Position numbers and translations under genes: made by a program. Shown piece by piece: positions 39,476 through 49,700 of a stretch of DNA of 64,000 nucleotides (position 1 is the first letter of the stretch; every line of letters begins with the position of its first letter). The stretch is from Branchiostoma belcheri (Eukaryota; Chordata; Leptocardii; Amphioxiformes; Branchiostomatidae). The DNA lies in assembly GCF_001625305.1 (NCBI RefSeq), contig NW_017804387.1:1016584-1080583 (forward strand). Direction: 5' to 3'. The notes beneath the pieces were generated by a model. That model was not told the DNA's origin, searched no databases, and saw only the letters and a program-made list of their open reading frames with translations.

Positions 39476-39814
39476 TTTAAAGGCATCCAATGTAATTTCA
39501 TTGTAGCAAAATAAAAATATTCTGGACGAGGAAATCTATCTGATATTGACATTTACTGTCTTTTTTAGCACATTTTTGTCATCATTTCATGAGGTGTATC
39601 CTTATTTTCTGGGTACCACCAAAAATACATGTAGCTAGAATTACATGTAGCCTACAATTCAAAACAAGAAGCCGTTTTTTCGCCAGCAACATCGCATTAA
39701 TTGTTGTCTCAAAGATATGCTGTGGGATAGGTGATTCCATTTTACAACATTGACCAGAAAGTTGACTTTGAAAACCCAGATTTGCCGCCCTGAAATTGCA
39801 ATGGATGCCTTTAA
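39476..39814. mobile_element. TTTAAAGGCATCC-TIR MITE, copy 3
   Basis: A 339-bp copy with both ends and the GAGGAAATCT and GGGTACCACC blocks, without microsatellite or SINE. It lies 0.9-1.2 kb past the gene B stop and could be within its 3' UTR. Confidence 0.72.
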
Positions 39815-40668
39815 CCCTTGTCCTGCTGACATTCCTGGCACAATATTTTTCAATAATTTCATGTCTTAATTAAATCATAGACCCCCAATTTTTTTTGCCC
39901 TGCAGTGGCAAAGTTACTTCCGCATTCGTTGCGTTTTGCTGCGGTGTGATGCGTTGCACGAGAAATACCCCCAAATCGTACCTATACAGGGTGCTATATA
40001 GATGGTACGTACTGTATGTGCCAAGCGACATATGTTGCGCTAAGCAGGACAAGTGTTTTAAGTATTACTCTGACAAAAAGGAGGGTTTCCAGCTAGCCAA
40101 AACGAACCGACAGCAGGCAGCAGCATTATTGAGGATCTCATCGTTGGCACCGGATTTCATTGTTACGCACTATATAGAACACAGCACTTATTGAAAACGT
40201 AAACCAAATAATACAATAAACATTCTTCTGGTCATGATACACTTGATATTGATACAATCTGACTATGCTCTAAATACGTCAAGCTTAGATATGATCCAAT
40301 ATGCAAAATTAACACCAACTTGATTAAAACACGTTTAAATATGTTATAGAAATTGTCATGGAAATACATTACTTAACACTGCAACAGATATAGATACTAC
40401 ATTCAATTCTAGCTTATTCGAAACACTCTATTTAGTAAAAATAGTAACCGCTATTATTATATAATGACTCAGGCAAATGGATACAAATTCTTTTTACAAG
40501 GTTCTCTCTAACGTTTACTTAGTACTCGTCAACGTATCATTGAACCAAGAAAATATCCCAGAATTAAACAAAACACTGTCAATTTTGTGTAAATTCAATA
40601 AATGAAAGTGCTCCACTAGCATGGAGGACTTTTAAGTGATGGCGAATGAACTGTTTAGACCACAGAGT

Positions 40669-40761
40669 TTAAACCATTGAAGATAAATTCCGATCCCCGT
40701 CGTCATAGTCATCTCGTGGGTGTAGGCTGTAGTCGTCATCGTACATCGGCATGTTTGTGTA
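40669..40761 (-). CDS. Gene B terminal exon: acidic Tyr-rich tail with PDZ ligand
   Basis: Acceptor CTCTTCACACAG, phase 0, 30 codons and TAA. It reads YTNMPMYDDDYSLHPRDDYD and ends DGDRNLSSMV. Ser at -2 and Val at 0 make a class I PDZ-binding pattern. The acidic YDDD/DDYDD run could be a kinase substrate. Confidence 0.8.
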   Translation of the reverse strand, partial: YTNMPMYDDDYSLHPRDDYDDGDRNLSSMV

Positions 40762-43700
40762 CTGTGTGAAGAGAAAGGAACGTATTGTCATCCAGAGCTT
40801 GAGGAAAGCTAAACAACAATACTACCACAAAATATATAGACTGCTGACAATCACAGTAGAGCAATCAGAAGAGATTTACACAAATGTGCCCTTTTCACAT
40901 CATACGAGTATCATCAACCATAACATAAAAAGTCTAGCCTCTACCAGGCTTCGGGAGGCGGGCCCGGAGGACTGATGATGAGAATGATGAGAATGATGAT
41001 GATGAGGAGGATGATGCTGAAGAATATCTATCACAGGTAGTTACTTACCGAGCCAGTCTTGGACTTGGTCCCGGCTATGTCGATGATGACGTCGCACGAG
41101 ACCGTGCCCTCCCCGTAGATGGTTCCCTGGCAGGTGTACACCCCGGCGTTCTGCCGGTTCACACCGTTGATGTGCAGCAGGTGACACTCGGGCGTCTCCG
41201 ACTCCTGCTGGTACTGAGCACAGTTCGGCAACTCTCGGCCTTCGTACAGCCATCTTACCTCGTCAGCTACAGGGGTAAAATACGGGATAAAAAGTAATCT
41301 CGAACCAGTTTCGTTCAAACAAAATCAAGATTACTCTTTCACTGGCCATGGCAGAGACGACACTGTACTGATGTACAGATCCTTTGAACTTGGAAATTTC
41401 CCCAACTTGACAAATACAATAAACAGTAAACCACGGCGTAAACCCCCGGTGCCCGTCCGAAGGACTACGGCCCTTTCCAGTAGCGTACATGTGGCGACAC
41501 CGAACGATAGCTCATGCTTTCACGATGCGACTATTATAGTACCACCCATCCTTTCCCAAGGACATTCCTCGTATTCATGAAATAGTGGCAGGCACATAGA
41601 TTTAACATTCAGTGCGTACATATTTTGCCGGTACTGCAGTAATTCTAAGATGGTGGCATAGTCCCATAATCGTATTGTATTGGGTTAGGTCATATGTAAA
41701 AGAAAGTCGTACCTGGCCCGTAGACTTCGATGATAACGGGCCACCCGTCTTCTGCTGTCACCCTCTGTCCGGACTGGGCCTCGAAGGGATGTGGGTCGAT
41801 GGAAGGAGTGGAGTACACAGGTTCATGTGCTGATACAGGTGGAGATGCTGATACAGGTGCTGATACAGGTGCTGATACAGGTGCGTGCCTGGACACAGGT
41901 GCCGGTACAGGCGGGGGTGGCTGGGCGGGAGGAGCCAGGGGTCCCGGCCGGCGGGAAGGTCTCGGCTCAAACGATGGAGCCGCGAACTGACTTGACATGT
42001 CCACTGGTTCAGCTTCTGCAAAAAATACCTCTCTTTAGTCAGTACAGTTTTAATTTTTTTGTCATTTCTAACCAACGTTCTAATGGGTTTGTCCCTTATT
42101 TGCCTTGGATTTCTTAAAGACATTCTGTGCATGCAATTTCAGGGCTGAAAAACTGGATATTCAAAGCACTAAAACAGAGGACGGACAATAAGCATACTCA
42201 TTTTCACCTGAGTTAAGGGAGGAACGGAAGTCATGTAAAGTGCCTTTTCCAAGGGCACAGGATCGGTGGCATGGCAGGATTAGAACTCGGGACCTCTTGG
42301 TTCCGAGCCGAACGCTCTGTCGTTACGCCACACAACCCAAAAGGCTCCAAGATTAAAAGTTAGCTTCAGCATAATTACCAGCCAGATCTAGATCCATCCT
42401 TTCGCTGCTCCTCGGCGACTGCTGACTGGATCCAGATCTGGATTTCGCCCTGTGACTTGGCGGATACGGTGGCAGGTCGTAGTCATCAAACCCTTCGTTG
42501 GTGTGTTCTCGGGAGCTCTTGGGGCTTGTCTCAGTGTCGTCTGTAACCCACAAAGACTACGTTTTTAACGTGCTCACTCATTTTCAGTTAGAAATGAAAA
42601 CGGGCTTACGAAAATACTACATAAACACATGGATGGAATGTGTAGTATTTCTATGAACTCTTGCAATATTCGATTCAAGTATCTGTAATTGAAGAATGTG
42701 TTAACAGAAAAAAACTGATTGCATGCTCGAGGCGGAAGAAATCGTATCCTGTAGACGAAATCAATCAAATTGAACACGATTACAAACATTACAATGCAAG
42801 AAGAAGTGTGAAGAATATATATTGGCGCAAGGCAATCACAGGGAAGACATATCAACCACCAGCGTTGTTGTATAGCTACGTAACAGCCACCATTTCAGAA
42901 GTCATGCTGAAAAGCACATCATTAGTAACGAAGGGCCAAGTTACATGCAAATACATGACAGCCACATGCTGAAAATTCAAAGGGCTAAGCGACTGTTAAT
43001 CCCCATGCTGCATCAGTCTAGTCAGTACGAATTCACCAGTTTCCTATCCCCAGAATGCAATGTGAAAATAGGGGGGTAACCCTCATTTACATAGGACTGG
43101 AAGGCATCGGAACGATCCTGTTGACGTTAAACAGCTTGTTTTTCACTGTGTTTTGAGGTGTTGGGGCATTTTATGCTCAACATTAATTAAATTACTATGA
43201 GTTGAATCTGAAAACAAATAGAGAATGATTTTTTGGAATATGTGGTTTGTAACATTATAGTGGTAACGCTATACTGATGCTGTAACGTTACAAACCACAT
43301 GTTCCATGTTGAAAAGAACACTAAAACTTCATTCTCTATTTGTTGTCAGATTCGGCCCATAGTAATTTGATTAATGTTGAGCATAAAATGCCCCGACACC
43401 TCAAAACACAGTTAAAAGCAAGCTGTTTAACGTCAACAGGATCATTCCGATGCCTTCCAGTCCTATGCAAATGAGGGTTACCCCCCCCCTATTTTCGCAC
43501 TGCATTCTGGGGATGGGAAACTGGCGAATATCGGCTGATTTGCACCGCAGCACCGACCGTAAAAACCATTGTTGTCGTCGCCCTGGAAGGCGATGTTCTG
43601 TTGTCCAGAACTAGGTTGTTTTTTGCTCGATTTCTTCTTGCCCTTGATCTCCGCGTATATGTGCTTGTCGGATGATGTCGTGGGCGTTACCAATGGCGAC

Positions 43701-46700
43701 GGGTTCTCTACAAGATGCACATGTTTAAAGTTAAAACTTTTGGTCCAACACAAAAAATTCTTTCACCTAGAGCTTTCGTCTTCTCGCTCTGGTCTTCCTC
43801 AGTAGACTGACCCAGTGAACCGCGACGGGGTCCGACATAGTCTACCAGATACCTTTGACCCAGTGTTGATGTCACACTTCAAAGAAGCCAGGTGACAAGC
43901 CTCAGTGGGTCAGTCTACTGAGGAAGACCAGAGTGACTGGTCGAAAGCTCAAGGTGCGAGAATTTTTTGTGTTGGACCAAAAGTTTTAACTTTAAACATG
44001 TAACTACCAACACAGATGAACTTTCATGATAAGATAAGACATGATAAGATCTCAACTCTCGAAGTACATTTCGGCAGCCACACTTATGACATTTAGTTAA
44101 GCCCCTGTCACACAGCCGAATATCGAATATGGCCTCCCAAACACTACCGAACTCCCCCAAAACACTGACAAGTCCACATCAATTCAAAAAGGCCATCCAC
44201 CAGTTGTACGTAAGTTAAGTTGTATATATTAAGTTAACTCATGATCGTTTTGTTTAACCTGTATATAATTTGTGATGATTATGTATGTTCATTCTCTTTA
44301 ATTTTGCTGTCAGTATGTTCATATGTTTATATTTTTTGAACCCTGGAAGATTAGTCATTGACTAAAGGGTATAGAAATAAACGAAATATGGTTTATAGGT
44401 ACAAATGTAATTAGATCGGGAGCAAGGTCGGCTGGTGTTCGGCGAGGTCGAACAAAAAAGGAAAGGAGAGTGATCTCGAAATCCAGTGTTTTTAAAAGCT
44501 CAATGAATCTCCCACTGGTCGTGACAGAAAAGACAGCTATGTACAGTATTTACAGGTTCATTGTACGGGTGAAATTCCCCGGTCCCCACAAGCACAATGA
44601 ACAGTGGACCACAGACCTAAGGACTGCGACCCTTAACAGTAGTGTGCATGCTGGGTGAGCGACAACAACTGGGATTCACTGGACCACGCTTCCTCTCCTA
44701 CCTCACGCGTGTTCGGGGGTCAAATTTGACTCAAATGTATCTCAAATTCGTTTTCATTCTCGGTCTAAATGTCAGGTCCCGAACTACAGCCAAACTACTT
44801 ACTATAGTCTAGTAGTTGGCTGTTGGTCGGGGGAAGGTTCTGAATGTGAGACAGGGGCTTAAAAGAGACAGAAGTGTCCGAAGTCCGAACTAACCGTCTT
44901 CTGTTGACGAGCTGACCAGTCGCTGTTTGGACCTCGCCCGGGGGCCAGTCGGGTCCAGGTCCATGGAGTAGTGACTGTTGTTCATGTCTTCATACTTCAT
45001 CTTCGTCTCAAGAGCATCTGTAATTCATAAAGCCACCAAAAACCATTGTTGATTTTGTCAAAGGAGTCATGGATAGGTACATGTACTGTGTTAGAGTTAC
45101 GAATACGAATAGCAAATGTTTTACAGATAGGCCACAGAGAAATAAAGTATATATACTTCTGAAAAATAATGCCCGTATTGGCAATTAAACAATCTATAAA
45201 ACATCAAATAACAAACTTAAGGTTTTGGTTTGGTATTATACCTAACCTACATCGATGAATGTACATAGTACATATCAACTAAAATGATTACAGCGGTACT
45301 GAACGTAGCATTCTTGGAGAAAAGACGTGAACAAAACTATCTTGCACTGTAACATCCTAGAACAATCTTTGAGAGATGTGTTATAGAAGATGTAATGCTG
45401 ATGCTCATGCCGTTTGTAACTGGCATATTCAAAGTACTGTAACAGTTACAGTTGTGTTTACATAAGGTTCTCCTTCTAGTAATCTGGCGTTCTATCTCTA
45501 CTTATAGAGTATGTATATTTGACAAAGAGAGAGGACATGGCACGTGATGATGATGACCATTGTGCATACTTAGTTCCGTTCTCTGTACACTGTTAGTTTG
45601 CAAGAATAAAGTGCCGTGGACGGACACGGAGTCGTGTTTTAAAAAAATTGAATCCTAGGAGTTGATAGGTCAGTAGATGGAGACCCACCGTGTATACTGA
45701 TGCTGTCCCCCTCGGATCCAGAGGGAGTCTTCAGGGGCATGGACCCGAACACTCCGTTCTCTCCACTTCCGCTGATGGAAGGCGCTGAGGGGAAGGGCAG
45801 AAAAAGTGTTAAAACTATCGTCTGCAAAAAGTTGTTTGTGTACATCAGAGTCGTGCTAGAAATATGTACAGTTTTACCCGTGTGCCAAAGTGCAATGTTC
45901 ATAACTTCTTATAGGACATTCTTCTAGTGTTAGTGTGATTGGTACACAATAATAGTATCCAAGAACGATACATAAAGCCCATATCACACATTAACGAAGT
46001 TGGCCTCCCAAAACACTAGCCGAACGACCCACAATAATGGCTAGGAGTAGGTCGGAGCAAAGTCGGCAACTATCAGGCAGCCAAATGTTTCAAAATGTTT
46101 AACATTTGAATTCGGTTGTATATTTAGCTGGTGTTAAAAAAAAGTCAGCAGAACACCAGCTAACAAAAAACAACCATTCGGGAGTGAGTGTTCGGAGGTC
46201 AAATTTGACTCAAATTTAACTCGAATTCGTTTCAATTATTATGTAATCGAATCTATATAGAATATCTTATTTATGAGTAAAACGTTTCAAAATGTAGTCA
46301 CCAATTTGATTTTAATATATGTCTGGAACTTAATATTGAATGATCGTACCTTTCTGTTTTAATCTATGTGATAAGAATTTTGTATTATGTTGTCAATGAG
46401 TCTAACATGAATGAATTGTTAAAGAACCACAATTCAGCCTATGTAAGGCTGCCAGTGTTTTTATTCTCAATAAACCATTTCATCATTCATCATCGTAAAG
46501 GATGGCGTGGCCTAAGTCTGGTCAGATCTTGTCTGGGGAAGGTTCAGAATGTGTGACGGCATTAAAATGGAGGGAACGGCAAATAAGAAATGCCGATGTC
46601 TTACTTTTCCTTTCCAGTTGATCAGCCAGACCGGAGTCCTGTTTCCGTACGGCGTCACAGTAGTGGAAGAACGCCGGGTCAGGACGGGACGGCAGCACGG

Positions 46701-49700
46701 TCAGCAGTCTCTCGTGCGCTTCTTCTGGTTTCTTTGGGCTTCGTAACTGTCCCGCCATGGTCTTAGGGATGACCTGAAGAACACATTTTGTTGTTAGTTT
46801 GAGTTTATTGAGATACCCTTATCCTATATTATATACCCTTTAGATATCCTACTGGGAGACGTAGAGTAGGACGTCCTTATACTACACTTTTGTCCATGCT
46901 AGAGAGAGACACTGGTCTCGCAGGGCCTGCATTAGTGTCTGCTATGAGGGATAGGGCATACTGGAGTAACTTTATCAAGTGTACCTCACCGGATTCATAA
47001 TCCGGAGGCATGATGATGATGATGATGATGAGATACCCTTTGTCCCCTCTATCATAGCCTCTACCAGGTTTCGGGAGGCAGCTGGATTGAAAGAGTAAAA
47101 CCGGGTGCGACAAACTGTACTCTCTAGCGGATCAACTCCCCTGGCATGTTATCTCTCTACTTGGCCAATTTCTAATCTTCCCAGCCGCCTCATGAAGCCT
47201 GGTAGAGGCTACCTCTATAGACCAATCTTCCAGGGCTCGTGAAACAATACAATTCATTAAAAAGACATACAGAATAAGTTCAGAAGTTCAAAGTTTCGAA
47301 CAATACAAGCTATTAATCTTTTGATAAAGGGGCATGACCTAATTGACATTTGGCGGGAAAAGAACCCCGAAGAGAGAAGGTATACCTGGCGGGATGCGAA
47401 TCAAAATATAATGTGCAGATTGGACTACATTTTCGTATCAGAAAGTCTAAAAGTCCGATGTGGCAGCGCGAATATTATCCATGCACCGTCACCCGATCAC
47501 TCTGCAGTTAAGGTACACTTTAAACCTAAAAACGCGCGTGAAAGAGGCCCAGGGTTTTGGAGATTCAATAATACACTTCTTAATGATACAAATTACACTG
47601 ATGAAATGAAACACAAAATTGAAGATGCTAAGGTGAAATACTCCCAAGTTGAGGACAAAAGATTAAGATGGGACTTGATAAAAATGGAAATACGGTCATT
47701 TACCATGTATTACTCTAAAAAGAAAGCAAAAGAGAGAAAAAAAGACGAGTACATAGCAGAAAAGCAAACAAACTCCCACTTGAGGGAATACGAGTCAAAC
47801 CCCACTCAAGAAAATTGGTGTAAATATAGTCGTGCTAAAGAAAAGTTAGATGAGATTAGATGTTTAAAAGTAAAAGGAGCTATCATAAGAAGCAGATGCC
47901 GTTGGCACGAGAAGGGTGAAAAAAGCACTAAATACTTTCTAAACTTAGAGAAACGAAATTATGAACAGAAATGTATCAACGAGCTTGTGACAGATGATAA
48001 TTTAGTAATCTCGGATCCGTGTAAGATTTTGGATCAGGAGAAACAATTTTTCGAATCACTATATACATCTAAAGAAGCAAATCCTGATGACCCAAATTTT
48101 GAAGAATTCTTCTCAAACGACAAAATAAACGAACTAACAGGAGAACAGCGGGATAGTTGCGAAGGAAATATAACAGTCAAAGAAGCTACTTACAGCTTTA
48201 AAACAAATGGCAAAGAAGAAAAATAGATCACCCGGAACAGATGGTTTGTCGTCTGAGTTTCTTTTGTACTTTTGGGATAAGATCCAAAATGAAGTTGTCG
48301 ATTCTTTTAATACTGCACTTGTGGAGGGCGAATTGTCAATCTCACAGAAACGAGGGATCATCCGCCTCCTCCCAAAACAAGGTGACTGCAGAAAACTCGA
48401 AAACTGGAGACCGATAGCATTACTAAATACAGACTACAAAATTTTGGCTAAATGTCTAGCTTTACGCATTGAACCTTTATTACCATCCATTATACATGAA
48501 GACCAAACAGGATATGTAAAAGGAAGATATATTGGCACTAACATCAGACGCATATGGGATATAATGCAAGAGACCGAAAAAACACAAACTTGTACGGAAT
48601 ACGGAAGATAGAAGACATTACTGATGTCGAGGGAAACTTTCTGACCCCAAATGTTATTACGAGGAAAACTGGACTTGAATTAAACCCTGCCGACATATTA
48701 AGATATTACGGTCTTTGCGCTTCAATTCCCTCTAGTTGGAAAAGAGCTTTACGCATTGAACCTTTATTACCATCCATTATACATGAAGACCAAACAGGAT
48801 ATGTAAAAGGAAGATATATTGGCACTAACATCAGACGCATATGGGATATAATGCAAGAGACCGAAAAAACACAAACACCTGGTATCGCCTTATTTGTTGA
48901 TTTCAGAAAGGCCTTTGATACCCTGGAATGGAATTATCTGGAAAATGCACTTACAACTTTCAAATTTGGTCCAGTTTTCAGACATTGGGTATCAGTGTTG
49001 TATAAAAACTCTTGTAGTTGCGTAATCAATGGTTTTTCTTCCGACTGGTTCACGTTGAAACGCGGAGTGCGACAGGGGGATCCCCTCTCGGGTCTCCTGT
49101 TCATATTAGGCCTGGAACTATTAGCATGTAAATTACGTTCGGATACAAGTATAGAGGGCATAAGTATAAACAATCAGATGACAAATAATCTCATGTATGC
49201 TGATGATACGACAATAATCGCAAACAGTGTTACTTCGGCAAAACGAGCTCTGGCAACGATAGAAACGTTCGGCCACTGCTCTGGATTGCAGGCCAGCAAA
49301 AAGGAAAACGGAGGCTATGTGGATCGGGAGCTATAAAGAACGAAACGACAAACCACTTGACGTACACTGGCCAGATAGACCTATTAAGTGTCTCAGTGTA
49401 CACTTCTCCTACAACAAGAAAAAATGTGAAGAGCTCGATTTTAATGAAAAACTAACGAAAATGGAAAATCTACTTAAAGTTTGGTCAGGAAGAGACTTAA
49501 CCTTAATAGGGAGAATACTCATATACAAGTGTTTAGCTGTTTCAAAATTGATTTATAATTGCTCTGTTCTCACAACACCCCACATTTCGAACGGAAAGTT
49601 AACAACATAGGATTAAATTTTGTATGGAACCACAAAACACATAAGGTGAAATTTTCAACTTTGATAGGAGAGAAAGACAAAGGGGGATTAAAAATGATGG

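Noticed and set aside
42470-42490. FDDY as a FIGQY ankyrin-binding motif.
   Set aside because: The spacing and residues do not fit F-I-G-Q/A-Y.
42661-42972. 103-codon plus-strand ORF in a gene B tail intron.
   Set aside because: No family resemblance, no promoter or splice context, and opposite to an active gene.
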